Shown here: positions 6,913-13,478 of the stretch, piece by piece
Layout of the letters: each line of letters starts with the position of its first letter
How positions within the stretch are numbered: the first letter of the stretch is position 1
IMG/VR virus record: IMGVR_UViG_3300037459_000158
Location: 1 to 35,157 of that record
DNA length: 35,157 nucleotides
Reading direction: 5' to 3' (one strand)
Source of the DNA: a virus
The notes under the pieces: generated by a model
Database searches by the model: none
Seen by the model: the letters and a program-made list of their open reading frames with translations, nothing else
What the model was told of the DNA's origin: nothing
Position numbers and translations under genes: made by a program

Positions 6913-7179
6913 CGCTGGTACTGCCTCTTTCCCACCGTCGCAGCAGGACTCGAAGTAGCCACAATCGCGGCAGAACAGCTTGTCGCGGATCCATTTGGTC
7001 GGTGCACCGCAGAACGGGCATCTGGGCTTCCTAGATCTAACATTCCCACAGGTCGTCTTTCTAACATTCCCCCGGTACGGCTCCATCCCCCGGCCCCAGG
7101 AGAAGGCAGCTTCCCAGAGGTCCAGTGGCTCGGGTCCCAGGACCCAATCGTTGTTGAGCGGTCTATCTCCGTCACTCAT
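6901..7179 (-). CDS. zinc-ribbon protein (92 aa) with embedded motif copies
   Basis: The ATG at 7179 (GTG at 7182 also possible) follows a copy of the dispersed motif at 7189-7200. The C-terminal part is a clear zinc ribbon (CPFCGAPTKWIRDKLFCRDC). In the linker before it, two motif copies (7037-7048 and 7061-7072) are read in frame as GNVR repeats, and a third motif copy supplies the C-terminal EC and the TAG stop. The gene therefore tolerates three motif copies. It is probably a small nucleic-acid-binding protein. Confidence 0.7.
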   Translation of the reverse strand: MSDGDRPLNNDWVLGPEPLDLWEAAFSWGRGMEPYRGNVRKTTCGNVRSRKPRCPFCGAPTKWIRDKLFCRDCGYFESCCDGGKEAVPAGEC

Positions 7180-7199
7180 CACGATGCTCTAACATTCCC

Positions 7200-7466
7200 T
7201 CAGTACGTTGGTGGCCATGAATCTCCATGCCCATCATCCCAGGGTTCCTGCGGTCCTTTTCCTAATACTCCCTCTTTAGTGTCGATAACGATGGGCGAGT
7301 GCAACCCCGGATGCTCTTTGACTATTTTCATGGGGGTCCCCCCGCTGCGCAGCGAGGACCAACCGACGACAATGTCCTTTCCCTCTGCGTTCGTGGCCCT
7401 GACCTCGTAGCGCATATCGTCGGTTTTGAACAGGTCTACGATCCACTTCATCCACTGTTTATTCAT
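7200..7466 (-). CDS. hypothetical protein (88 aa)
   Basis: The ATG at 7466 is preceded by GAGGGAG, and the stop TGA abuts the motif copy at 7189-7200. The product begins with an amphipathic helix (KQWMKWIVDLFKTDDM) followed by a beta-rich part (RYEVRATNAEGKDIVVGWSS). A variant of the dispersed motif (7262-7273, GGGAGTATTAG) lies in frame. The YEVRATNAEGKDIVVG segment recalls small phage proteins of unknown function. Confidence 0.65.
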   Translation of the reverse strand: MNKQWMKWIVDLFKTDDMRYEVRATNAEGKDIVVGWSSLRSGGTPMKIVKEHPGLHSPIVIDTKEGVLGKGPQEPWDDGHGDSWPPTY

Positions 7467-7473
7467 GACTCCC

Positions 7474-7557
7474 TCAGTAGTGTGGAAACAGCCATTTGCT
7501 TATCGTCACCCCGATCACAATCACAGCGATAACGGTAACCACATCCCCACTATCCAT
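7474..7557 (-). CDS. small single-pass membrane peptide (27 aa)
   Basis: This short frame starts at ATG 7557 after the motif copy at 7564-7575, whose GAGGGAG is about 12 bases upstream. It ends at TGA 7474, just before the next gene. The product is a single hydrophobic helix (VVTVIAVIVIGVTISKWLF) with a very short N-terminus, typical of phage small membrane peptides. The evidence is composition and exact fit between neighbours. Confidence 0.45.
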   Translation of the reverse strand: MDSGDVVTVIAVIVIGVTISKWLFPHY

Positions 7558-7563
7558 CTGTAC

Positions 7564-7601
7564 CTAACACTCCCTCTGTCTGCTCTTTTCTAACACTCCC
7601 A
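7564..7601 (-). repeat. pair of dispersed-motif copies
   Basis: Two copies (7564-7575 and 7590-7601) lie 26 bp apart between the stop of the 7590-7805 gene and the start of the 27-aa membrane peptide. The upstream copy contains that gene's TAG stop codon. Confidence 0.75.
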
Positions 7602-7805
7602 CGTTCCCTTGAGCGATACACTGGCGTAGGGTGATTTCGCGTCCGGATCGACTCCCATCTCTCTCAACTCAGCGCGGATGGGCCGTAGGTCGATCTTTGT
7701 TCGCCATTTTCGGCACTGGCAGCAGTATTCCAGATAGCCTTCCCTGGACGCGCTGATCTGGGTGATCTGGTGTTTGTCGTCCACTGGACAGGTTCCCAGG
7801 GTCAT
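7590..7805 (-). CDS. small Cys-containing protein (71 aa)
   Basis: I chose the ATG at 7805: GAGAGGA is 9 bases upstream, and the previous gene's TAG lies only 2 bases before it. An ATG inside the motif at 7814 is less well spaced. The protein has a first cysteine in GTCPVDD and a later CCQC, probably metal-binding, and a helical C-terminal half (LRPIRAELREMGVDP). It ends GTWEC, with the TAG supplied by the motif at 7590-7601. Function unknown. Confidence 0.65.
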   Translation of the reverse strand: MTLGTCPVDDKHQITQISASREGYLEYCCQCRKWRTKIDLRPIRAELREMGVDPDAKSPYASVSLKGTWEC

Positions 7806-7807
7806 TA

Positions 7808-8206
7808 CTAACATTCCTCTCTCACCGGCCTCGTCTTGCCGATGATCTCGTAGGTCACCTGGTCGATATCTGAGAGGTCCTCGCGGTAGGACCAGGCATC
7901 GGACTGGACGCTTACCCCTATCCCAGATTTCTCTCTATTCCTGACTACGACATTCCAGACGGGGTCCTTCTGTGTCTTGCTGTCCTGGAATTTACGGAGT
8001 CGCTCCGCTCTCTTGGCCTCGTCCTGATCACATTTATTGCACGACCACAGGGCCTCGTCCGCGATCTTCTCCAGGATCAGTTGAGGAGCTGCTGGTTTCC
8101 TTCCGCGCTTGTATGCGTCGATGTGGTCGTCACACTCAGCGAAGGGTTCACCGTGCTGCTCTTTGTCCAGATTGTAGAAGCGGTAGAGCCTGACGTTCTT
8201 ACTCAT
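7808..8206 (-). CDS. hypothetical protein (132 aa) with CxxC
   Basis: I chose the ATG at 8206, which forms ATGA with the upstream stop and has AAGGA 6 bases upstream. The region around residues 20-60 (CDDHIDAYKRGRKPAAPQLI ... ALWSCNKCDQDE) looks like a small metal-binding module. The C-terminus ends VREEC with the stop inside the motif copy at 7808-7819. No family is recognised. Confidence 0.65.
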   Translation of the reverse strand: MSKNVRLYRFYNLDKEQHGEPFAECDDHIDAYKRGRKPAAPQLILEKIADEALWSCNKCDQDEAKRAERLRKFQDSKTQKDPVWNVVVRNREKSGIGVSVQSDAWSYREDLSDIDQVTYEIIGKTRPVREEC

Positions 8207-8487
8207 AGCCATTCCTTTTTCTTACGCTGGTGATCGAGCCAGAACTGGAAGTTCTCCCGCATGGACTCCATCCCTCCGAAGTCATCCTCGATCACTTCGA
8301 GGGCTGCTGCGACTGCCATGTTCTGGAGGTGCGCAGCCTCGTCGTCGCTGCACTCACAGTTCTCCCTGGCGAGAAGGGGAGAGATAACCTTCTCCAACTG
8401 CGTGAGCCGCTTGCTGCTGGCGCGGATCTCTGCCATGAATCGCTTGAGCAGCTCCTCGAAGGCTACGGGATGGTACTTTTCACTCAT
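8203..8487 (-). CDS. helical hypothetical protein (94 aa)
   Basis: ATGA overlaps join it to the genes on both sides, and AAGGA precedes the start. The product is almost all helix (AFEELLKRFMAEIRASSKRL, HLQNMAVAAALEVIEDDFGG), with one pair of nearby cysteines (ENCECSDDE). It could be a small coiled-coil or four-helix protein. No family is recognised. Confidence 0.7.
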   Translation of the reverse strand: MSEKYHPVAFEELLKRFMAEIRASSKRLTQLEKVISPLLARENCECSDDEAAHLQNMAVAAALEVIEDDFGGMESMRENFQFWLDHQRKKKEWL

Positions 8488-8810
8488 TCAAATTCCTTAA
8501 CCACAAGATCGACCAGCTCCCCTATCGACACTTCTCTACCCATGAGCTTGGATACTTCCTTCCTACTCGCGGCGGTAAAACAAGCCTGGAAGTCCTCCTT
8601 TGAAATTTCACCGCTCTTGATCTTCCTACGGAAACACCCGTTGCAGATTTTTCTCGTCAGAACCGTGGTTTCTGGTCGAAGATAAACGGTACAACCACAC
8701 TCACCACACTTATCGAGAACGTCATCGTCGTGATAGCCCACATCTGAGCAGACAGCAAGGTGGTCTTCATCTTGATCTATGGTTATTTCAGGAACAGATT
8801 TAATTTCCAT
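8484..8810 (-). CDS. zinc-ribbon protein (108 aa)
   Basis: The ATG at 8810 shares bases with the upstream TGA (TGATG). A first knuckle CGECGC and a second CNGC, 24 residues apart, mark a zinc ribbon in the middle of the protein. It is followed by a helical C-terminus (EDFQACFTAASRKEVSKLMG) that recalls small DNA- or RNA-polymerase-binding phage proteins. Role unknown. Confidence 0.7.
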   Translation of the reverse strand: MEIKSVPEITIDQDEDHLAVCSDVGYHDDDVLDKCGECGCTVYLRPETTVLTRKICNGCFRRKIKSGEISKEDFQACFTAASRKEVSKLMGREVSIGELVDLVVKEFE

Positions 8811-9094
8811 CACTCGTACTTGACCACCCAACGGCCCTTCGCTCCACAGTCGCATTTGAGGTCCTGACGCGGGAAGGTGGTGAAGTTGTAGGTGTACTCC
8901 TTCCCGCAGCAGCCGACGATGATCTTCATGGTGAACAGTTTAGAGATCAGTTCGTCCTTCTCTGGAGTTGGGCCAGCTCCACCCTTGACTCCGGAGAACA
9001 GGACCCCAACCATCTGATCGGGGACGTTGCTTGTTCCTCCAGCGACTCCACCAACGTCGATAGTGATCTTTGGGTTGCTCCCGTTCGATCTCAT
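8810..9094 (-). CDS. zinc-ribbon protein (94 aa)
   Basis: I chose the ATG at 9094 from the ATGA overlap with the upstream gene. The N-terminal half is glycine-rich (ITIDVGGVAGGTSNVPDQMV), and the C-terminus has a zinc-ribbon-like pattern (CCGKEYTYNFTTFPRQDLKC followed by CG). The function is unknown. Confidence 0.65.
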   Translation of the reverse strand: MRSNGSNPKITIDVGGVAGGTSNVPDQMVGVLFSGVKGGAGPTPEKDELISKLFTMKIIVGCCGKEYTYNFTTFPRQDLKCDCGAKGRWVVKYE

Positions 9095-9297
9095 CCTGTA
9101 GCCGCCTTCAGGAGTTTCATAACGTGCTTCTTGACCCCCATCCATCCATAATACTTTCCGTCACCCAGGTTGAGGGCCATCATGAAACAGTCCCAACAAA
9201 GGTCGACGTTGTCCCAATGCCTCTTACCGATGGAGTAGACCTCACTACTGTCCTCGATGATCAGTCCGCAGTTCTCACACTTGTAGACGATGCTCAT
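9091..9297 (-). CDS. zinc-ribbon protein (68 aa)
   Basis: It starts and ends in ATGA overlaps. It has CENC near the N-terminus and CWDC about 24 residues later, separated by a typical beta-hairpin linker, and a basic helical tail (VKKHVMKLLKAATG). A treble-clef or rubredoxin-like knuckle pair is likely. Function unknown. Confidence 0.7.
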   Translation of the reverse strand: MSIVYKCENCGLIIEDSSEVYSIGKRHWDNVDLCWDCFMMALNLGDGKYYGWMGVKKHVMKLLKAATG

Positions 9298-9698
9298 GGC
9301 CTTCTCTCCTTGGCGTGTCTGACCACCTGGTTGATCGTTTCGACGTAGATCTGTGTCTCACAGACCTTCTGTGCCTCATTTGGAGTGACGAAGGCCAGGT
9401 CTTGGATCTCCTCCGGAGGGTCAACCCCCCAATGGTCCTTATAGTTGCCCCCGCAGGCCAGTTTCTCATCGGGCCAGCTGTCCCCGCTTGTATCCAGGCC
9501 GCGTATGTGAATGTGGATGGTCTGGCAGCGGAGACACCGCTTGATGGTCGTTGCGTCCCCGTCGAAAATGATCCCTATGCGAGTGTAAAGATGGCCTTTT
9601 GAGATCTTCTCGGTACAGGCAGAGCAGATATGCTCGACGCGGGCCCTTATCGTTTTCTCGTGGTAGACCTCGTAGTATTCCTCGACGTAGTTGCTCAC
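9294..9698 (-). CDS. zinc-binding phage protein (134 aa)
   Basis: I chose GTG 9698, which overlaps the upstream TGA. The sequence has the pattern CSAC ... I..G..Y .. CLRC, which I recognise from a widespread group of phage proteins of unknown function with a zinc-binding core. Between the pairs lies KISKGHLYTRIGIIFDGD. The C-terminal third is helical. It is embedded in a run of five consecutive zinc-ribbon genes. Confidence 0.7.
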   Translation of the reverse strand: MSNYVEEYYEVYHEKTIRARVEHICSACTEKISKGHLYTRIGIIFDGDATTIKRCLRCQTIHIHIRGLDTSGDSWPDEKLACGGNYKDHWGVDPPEEIQDLAFVTPNEAQKVCETQIYVETINQVVRHAKERRP

Positions 9699-10255
9699 AT
9701 CACCGCCTTGTCGTAGACCTCTTTGATCTGCGCGGCCAGCACGCAAATCTCTTTCTGGACATAGACGAGATCCTTGTAGCTGGTTTCAAAGCGGCCATCA
9801 CCGAAGTCCACGGCATCGGAGAGGTGACGAGCCATCTTGCCCACCTCTCCTGCAAACTGCATCACATCTTTGTCGTGTTTAGGCGAGAAGTCCCAACTAT
9901 GGGAGCAATCAAACCCGATCCACCAAACGTGATCGGATCGGCCGGCAGCAGGGACGTGACACACTCCATGCTCCTTCTTGTCCTCCTGACACAAGTTGGT
10001 GAAGGTGACCCCGCCGTGCACATCCATATCACCAGGCCCAGGATACGCTGAATAGTCCTTTTCGAAGAAGGGGTGACCATCCATCACTCCGACATAACCG
10101 CACCAGGAGCCACTAGGACCGCGAACCATGAGGCAATCGAGGTCCGTGGCCTTGTCGATCCACTGGACCTTGTCGGGTTCATCCTGCCAGGGGCCTGGTC
10201 CCCAAGCCTTCTTGTCGAGGAATCGGTACTCTTTGTGATTCTTAGCTTTTGTCAC
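9695..10255 (-). CDS. conserved phage hypothetical protein (186 aa)
   Basis: I chose the GTG at 10255; another GTG lies inside the motif copy at 10261-10272. The middle of the protein (GSWCGYVGVMDGHPFFEKDY, VHGGVTFT, VWWIGFDCSHSWD, YKDLVYVQKEICVLAAQIKE) is a pattern I recognise from a family common in phages and prophages, with no assigned function. Conserved aromatic, Cys and His residues suggest a metal or ligand site. Its N-terminus overlaps the last 14 bases of the upstream gene. Confidence 0.8.
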   Translation of the reverse strand: MTKAKNHKEYRFLDKKAWGPGPWQDEPDKVQWIDKATDLDCLMVRGPSGSWCGYVGVMDGHPFFEKDYSAYPGPGDMDVHGGVTFTNLCQEDKKEHGVCHVPAAGRSDHVWWIGFDCSHSWDFSPKHDKDVMQFAGEVGKMARHLSDAVDFGDGRFETSYKDLVYVQKEICVLAAQIKEVYDKAVM

Positions 10256-10577
10256 CCTTACTAACACTCCCTTTTGCGAGTTGCCATTGCCATTTGGTTT
10301 CGTCCAGTTCTTCGTTCCATTGCTTGAGCGTCCACCCCCGCGTGTCTTGAGACTTGGCCGTGGCAAGACAGTGATCAGCCATTGTTTCCACCAAACTGCG
10401 GTGTGGCGACCACAAGTTGGGTAATCGTTCTCTGTAGTTTTGAGGGTTGGCTGTAAAGACCGTTGATCCATCTGATCCACCGAGAGGGACGGTGTGAATT
10501 AAGTAGATCTGTTTGAACGAGGCCAACAAAGCAAGAGGGCTGATAGTAAAGAGTTTAAGCAGGGTTCTTCTTAGCAT
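10242..10577 (-). CDS. protein with twin-arginine-like N-terminus (111 aa)
   Basis: The ATG at 10577 shares bases with the upstream TGA and has GAGAGGA nearby. The N-terminus MLRRTLLKLFTISPLALLAS has an Arg-Arg pair followed by a hydrophobic stretch, as in Tat signal peptides or an N-terminal anchor. The mature part is soluble with many Trp and charged residues (GWTLKQWNEELDETKWQWQL). A motif copy at 10261-10272 is read near the C-terminus as KGSVSK. Export is inferred; function unknown. Confidence 0.6.
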   Translation of the reverse strand: MLRRTLLKLFTISPLALLASFKQIYLIHTVPLGGSDGSTVFTANPQNYRERLPNLWSPHRSLVETMADHCLATAKSQDTRGWTLKQWNEELDETKWQWQLAKGSVSKGDKS

Positions 10578-10783
10578 CAGTCCTCTCGCTCCTTCAGCTT
10601 TTGCTCCTCCTTGGCGATCCGCTTCCGGGTCTCCAAGCTGGCCTTGTACTCTCTCTCTGCGCGGTGTACTCCCCGGCTGCAGGGACCGCAAATCGCGTCA
10701 ATATCGAAATCTTCTTTGATGGCAGCTTCTTCACAGTTGCACTCGCTACACTCACATTTCCAAATCGGACCTGGATTACCCAT
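10577..10783 (-). CDS. Cys-rich small protein (68 aa)
   Basis: Its ATG overlaps the upstream gene by 8 bases and follows GGAGAA. The N-terminal half has CECSECNC and then CGPC, a probable zinc knuckle pair. The C-terminal half is a charged helix (YKASLETRKRIAKEEQKLKE). This combination suggests a DnaK-suppressor-like or TraR-like small zinc protein, but the typical DksA motif is not clear. Function unknown. Confidence 0.65.
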   Translation of the reverse strand: MGNPGPIWKCECSECNCEEAAIKEDFDIDAICGPCSRGVHRAEREYKASLETRKRIAKEEQKLKERED

Positions 10784-10994
10784 CGGGATTCTCCTTCCAG
10801 TTGATTGCCCTCAGTTTCTCCAGCTGGCGGATCTTGGTGTCGTCACGCTTGATCCGCTCGAGAAGGCTCTGGATCTCCTGCAACATGGCCCCCTGAGAGG
10901 CTGAGGGGTTCAACTTCCATCCCTTCTCGACCTTCAATTCCATCTTGGCCACTTCGATGTTGTCCGCTGGCTTGGGTAACTTCGGTCTCTTCAT
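10776..10994 (-). CDS. small helical protein (72 aa)
   Basis: The product is helical and charged (AMLQEIQSLLERIKRDDTKI). It starts at ATG 10994 with no strong Shine-Dalgarno. The start lies within the upstream membrane-protein gene, which continues in another frame to 10843, an unusually long overlap of 152 bases. Both frames appear intact, but one of the overlapping parts may not be maintained. Function unknown. Confidence 0.55.
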   Translation of the reverse strand: MKRPKLPKPADNIEVAKMELKVEKGWKLNPSASQGAMLQEIQSLLERIKRDDTKIRQLEKLRAINWKENPDG

Positions 10995-11118
10995 ACTTGT
11001 GTCTCCCGATCATGTAACCGACAAACCCCGCAGCGGCCATCATGCAGACCTGGGCGACGACGAAGATCAGTAGCTCCGCAGCTCCCGTTTCCTGCATGAA
11101 GACTTCGAAGGTAGCCAT
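10843..11118 (-). CDS. small membrane protein (91 aa)
   Basis: The ATG at 11118 overlaps the upstream TGA (TGATG). The N-terminal half is a clear membrane segment (AELLIFVVAQVCMMAAAGFV, then GYMIGRHKYEE). The C-terminal half overlaps the next gene in another frame and is of low complexity (GQHRSGQDGIEGREGM), so the natural C-terminus may be unconserved. A single-pass inner-membrane protein is inferred. Confidence 0.6.
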   Translation of the reverse strand: MATFEVFMQETGAAELLIFVVAQVCMMAAAGFVGYMIGRHKYEETEVTQASGQHRSGQDGIEGREGMEVEPLSLSGGHVAGDPEPSRADQA

Positions 11119-11390
11119 CACGGAGCGGGACCAACTTCAGCTTCCAGAGCCACTTCCTCATCCTCAATCGCTTTGGTCTCAATCTGGCGAGAGAAAAGAT
11201 CGAGTTGAGGCAGCACAACTGAAGTGAGGAAGCCCTTGATCTGATCGACGGGCATGAGGTTACTGTGGGCTTCCGAGTTGATCTCCAGTCGGCCCAGGAA
11301 AGCGGTCTCCCGTCCGGCGCGCAGCACGTCCCCGTCGTCGTATCTGGCCTCAATAACCCCCTGTCCCATGACGATCTCGATTTTTTTCAT
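11118..11390 (-). CDS. hypothetical protein (90 aa)
   Basis: ATG 11390 has GGAGGGA 4 bases upstream, a strong site, and it is the first gene after an array of four motif copies. The product has a short beta-rich N-terminus (MKKIEIVMGQGVIEARYDDG), a helical middle and an acidic Ala/Glu-rich tail (EDEEVALEAEVGPAP). It ends TGATG with the membrane gene. Function unknown. Confidence 0.65.
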   Translation of the reverse strand: MKKIEIVMGQGVIEARYDDGDVLRAGRETAFLGRLEINSEAHSNLMPVDQIKGFLTSVVLPQLDLFSRQIETKAIEDEEVALEAEVGPAP

Positions 11391-11420
11391 AATTCCCTCC
11401 GCGTTTTAATCTGGATCCGT

Positions 11421-11507
11421 CTAACAATCCCCGGAGAACCTTCTGCTAACACTCCCCGGTAGTGGTTTCCTAACACTCCCGATTCAAAATCAGTTCTAAC
11501 CTTCCCC
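11421..11507 (-). repeat. four-copy array of the dispersed motif, about 25-bp period
   Basis: Copies at 11421-11432, 11446-11457, 11470-11481 and 11496-11507 are spaced 25, 24 and 26 bp apart in the same orientation, close to two and a half turns of the helix. The last contains the stop of the 11496-11795 gene. The next gene starts 31 bases after the first copy. Bases between the copies differ, so this is not a CRISPR array. Confidence 0.85.
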
Positions 11508-11795
11508 TTCGGTCCTCTGCTTCCAGAGTTCCATGATAGTCAGCTTCCCGTTGCATTGTTCCTTCAGTCCCTCAATAAATGCGGCGTAGCCAGCGTGACC
11601 TTCAGCTTCGTACTTCTCGATACCCTCGTTCCAGTCCTGGAGGGTCATCTGATAGCCCACGGACCCACACTCCGGACAGCATGGGATACCGTGACTGATA
11701 GCCTCACCCTCAACTGGTTCCGTGGCCGACAGACTATCCCACTCGTCGGTCCAGTAGGTGCAGAATCCATACCAAATCTCTTGTTCGTCATTCAT
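11496..11795 (-). CDS. zinc-binding phage hypothetical protein (99 aa)
   Basis: It starts in an ATGA overlap with AGGAGAAG upstream. The sequence has CCPECGSVGYQ, then a helical segment (NEGIEKYEAEGHAGYAAFIE) and a final EQC. The IPCCPECGSVGYQM segment is a zinc ribbon half seen in several phage proteins of this size. The stop codon lies in the last motif of the array. Function unknown. Confidence 0.7.
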   Translation of the reverse strand: MNDEQEIWYGFCTYWTDEWDSLSATEPVEGEAISHGIPCCPECGSVGYQMTLQDWNEGIEKYEAEGHAGYAAFIEGLKEQCNGKLTIMELWKQRTEGEG

Positions 11796-12025
11796 ACTTC
11801 TTCTCCTCGTTGTCTGAGTTTCTGTCTCAGCTCTTTTTCGATCGAACGGGCTTCGTCGATCAGTTTGTTGAGATGGGTCATTCCTTTTTCTATGTGTTCA
11901 ACCAGGAGCGCAGAGTCCAGAGTTTCAGGGGTACCATATCGGAAGCCCTCCTGCATCCCCTCGGCGTAGCCCTTGATCTGGGACAACTTCGACATGAGAT
12001 TGAGTAACGAATGAGGTACGCTCAC
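11792..12025 (-). CDS. helical hypothetical protein (77 aa)
   Basis: The GTG start at 12025 overlaps the upstream stop (GTGA). The product is helical, with a charged C-terminal coiled coil (KLIDEARSIEKELRQKLRQR). No family is recognised. It is co-translated with the HAD-like phosphatase upstream. Confidence 0.65.
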   Translation of the reverse strand: MSVPHSLLNLMSKLSQIKGYAEGMQEGFRYGTPETLDSALLVEHIEKGMTHLNKLIDEARSIEKELRQKLRQRGEEV

Positions 12026-12375
12026 AGCTTCTCCCCCTCTTTCTCCTCGATCTCAAGGATATCGAAGAAGGCCTTCTCCCATTCGGTGAAGCGCAAGGCC
12101 CGATCATCCAGGTAGACGTGCGCTGGTGGTTTTCCTCCGCTGTAGAAGCGGTCATACGGGATATCGTGCTCCTTGAGCCACTTCGTAGCTTCTGCCTTCA
12201 GCTCCTTGTCGTTGCCGCGAGTGGTGAAGATAATGATCCTGTGGCCGCGCTCCTTGAGCCGCTTCATAGCATCTTGGCATCCAGGCATGGGTGGGTCATA
12301 TATTGTCCCATTGTGCCAGCCCTTCGAGTACCTGTGGATCACTCCATCGAAATCAACTGCAATCTTCAGCTTCAC
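12022..12375 (-). CDS. HAD-superfamily phosphatase-like protein
   Basis: The GTG at 12375 follows AGGAGG by 5 bases. The 117-aa protein has the HAD motif I DxD near residues 8-10 (AVDFDGVIHR), motif II Thr in IIIFTTRG and a C-terminal acidic motif (VYLDDRALRF). It lacks a large cap domain, like small phage HAD proteins of the nucleotide or sugar-phosphatase type. The substrate is unknown. The parS-like site lies directly upstream of its ribosome binding site. Confidence 0.8.
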   Translation of the reverse strand: MKLKIAVDFDGVIHRYSKGWHNGTIYDPPMPGCQDAMKRLKERGHRIIIFTTRGNDKELKAEATKWLKEHDIPYDRFYSGGKPPAHVYLDDRALRFTEWEKAFFDILEIEEKEGEKL

Positions 12376-12387
12376 ATCATCCTCCTA

Positions 12388-12403
12388 TGTTTCACATGAA
12401 ACA
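12388..12403. promoter_or_regulatory. parS-like centromere site
   Basis: TGTTTCACATGAAACA is one base different from the conserved bacterial parS (TGTTTCACGTGAAACA), with both TGTTTCA/TGAAACA arms perfect. It lies between the ribosome binding site of the HAD gene and the motif copy at 12411-12422. A ParB-like gene lies at 27852-29471. A host ParB could also bind it. One such site by chance in 35 kb would be unlikely by a rough count. Confidence 0.65.
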
Positions 12404-12410
12404 CTCCGCG

Positions 12411-12461
12411 CTAACATTCCCCGTACAAACGTCTGTACTCTACAGCGTTCTAACATCCCCC
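12411..12461 (-). repeat. two dispersed-motif copies
   Basis: Copies at 12411-12422 and 12450-12461 lie between the 12450-12656 gene and the HAD gene. The second contains the upstream gene's stop codon. The pair flanks the parS-like site on one side. Confidence 0.75.
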
Positions 12462-12656
12462 TTTGAGCCACGCCAGTTCCTTCCCGGCCTGTGTCAACTC
12501 CACCATCCCGGCCAATCGTGTCATCAATCGCTCACCTGACTCATCTTTCGGCGGGAAGCAATCCAACACCCCGGCCGGTGTCTTCACGGCTAGCCTGTTG
12601 TGCTTCTCGTCGTGAGGCTCAAAGGTGATGACGGTGGTACTGATCGTGATCTTCAT
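12450..12656 (-). CDS. small hypothetical protein (68 aa)
   Basis: I chose the ATG at 12656 from its ATGA overlap with the upstream gene. The product starts with a beta hairpin (MKITISTTVITFEPHDE) and ends with a helix; it has one cysteine in the middle and one at the C-terminus. The final GGC and TAG stop are encoded by the motif copy at 12450-12461. Function unknown. Confidence 0.65.
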   Translation of the reverse strand: MKITISTTVITFEPHDEKHNRLAVKTPAGVLDCFPPKDESGERLMTRLAGMVELTQAGKELAWLKGGC

Positions 12657-13057
12657 GCGACCTTCCGCAGCAGCTTCACGCCCTGGACCGCCAGCGTTCC
12701 TGCAGGAGCCGTGATCCAGAATCCTCCGTCTTCCCACAGAGCTGCTCGTCGCAAGATCCCGGCCCGGAGTTCCGCTGGATCGTCGGGCCAGGTGAAGACC
12801 TCGATCTGCTTCGACACTTGGCCCAGGTACTTGACCTCTTTGGCCGGCCCTTTGATCTCGCACTCCCAAATCTCCCGGCCTCCATGACTCCAGCCCTTCG
12901 CGTTGTGGAGATCGTTGAAGACGAGCAGCCCGATAGTCCCCTCAATAGGATGCGCCCACTTCTTCTTGGGATAGGTGACCTTGGCTCCCCTCGGAGGACA
13001 ACAGGACACCAGGCTCAACCCGCTCTTTTGCACAACCTTGTAGTAGATATCACCCAT
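12653..13057 (-). CDS. hypothetical protein (134 aa)
   Basis: The ATG at 13057 has AAGGAGGACGGG upstream and overlaps the previous gene's stop by 8 bases. The product mixes beta segments and Trp (IYYKVVQKSGLSLVSCCPPR, EIWECEIKGPAKEVKYLGQV, FWITAPAGTLAVQGVKLLRK). The CEIKGPAKEV and FVFTWPDDP-like layout recalls phage proteins of unknown function with a DUF-type pentapeptide-like fold; this is not a firm match. Confidence 0.65.
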   Translation of the reverse strand: MGDIYYKVVQKSGLSLVSCCPPRGAKVTYPKKKWAHPIEGTIGLLVFNDLHNAKGWSHGGREIWECEIKGPAKEVKYLGQVSKQIEVFTWPDDPAELRAGILRRAALWEDGGFWITAPAGTLAVQGVKLLRKVA

Positions 13058-13478
13058 TCCCGTCCTCCTTTTCGGCCCACTCCTCCGGGTCAACACCTTG
13101 ATCAGCCAAGCTCGGATGGTCTTCATGCTCCTTCTCCCTCACATCGACTTCCTGGAGGTCCTCCAGGTTGACACCCAGGCCCGTCAGTTTCTCTTTCAGT
13201 ACCCTGATAAATTCGTCCTCATTGGCAGCGGATCCCGCAGCAAAACTCCCCTCGAAAGGAGTCAGGCAACCCGCAGGGAGGCCATTGAACTCGACAAAGA
13301 GGCAATACGGGGGAATCCCATCGACTGTCTCAGGGTGTCCGTTGATCTTGATGAACCACTTGTCGTCTACCTTGTGGCTCCAGACCTTGTTCCGGATGGG
13401 AGCCTCACCCACGGCCTCGGCCAATTTAGCGACCAAGTAATAGAGCGTGCACAGCTGACCTGATTCTTTCTGCTTCAC
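13050..13478 (-). CDS. hypothetical protein (142 aa)
   Basis: The GTG at 13478 overlaps the upstream stop. The first 90 residues are globular (LVAKLAEAVGEAPIRNKVWS, WFIKINGHPETVDGIPPYCL), with a VEFNGLPAGCLTPFEGSF segment; the C-terminal third is acidic and unstructured (HEDHPSLADQGVDPEEWAEK). The globular part matches a size and pattern seen in phage hypothetical proteins. Function unknown. Confidence 0.65.
   Translation of the reverse strand: MKQKESGQLCTLYYLVAKLAEAVGEAPIRNKVWSHKVDDKWFIKINGHPETVDGIPPYCLFVEFNGLPAGCLTPFEGSFAAGSAANEDEFIRVLKEKLTGLGVNLEDLQEVDVREKEHEDHPSLADQGVDPEEWAEKEDGNG

Noticed and set aside
11421-11507. Possible CRISPR array
   Set aside because: The repeated unit is only 12 bases, the intervals about 13 bases, and no Cas gene or leader is present.
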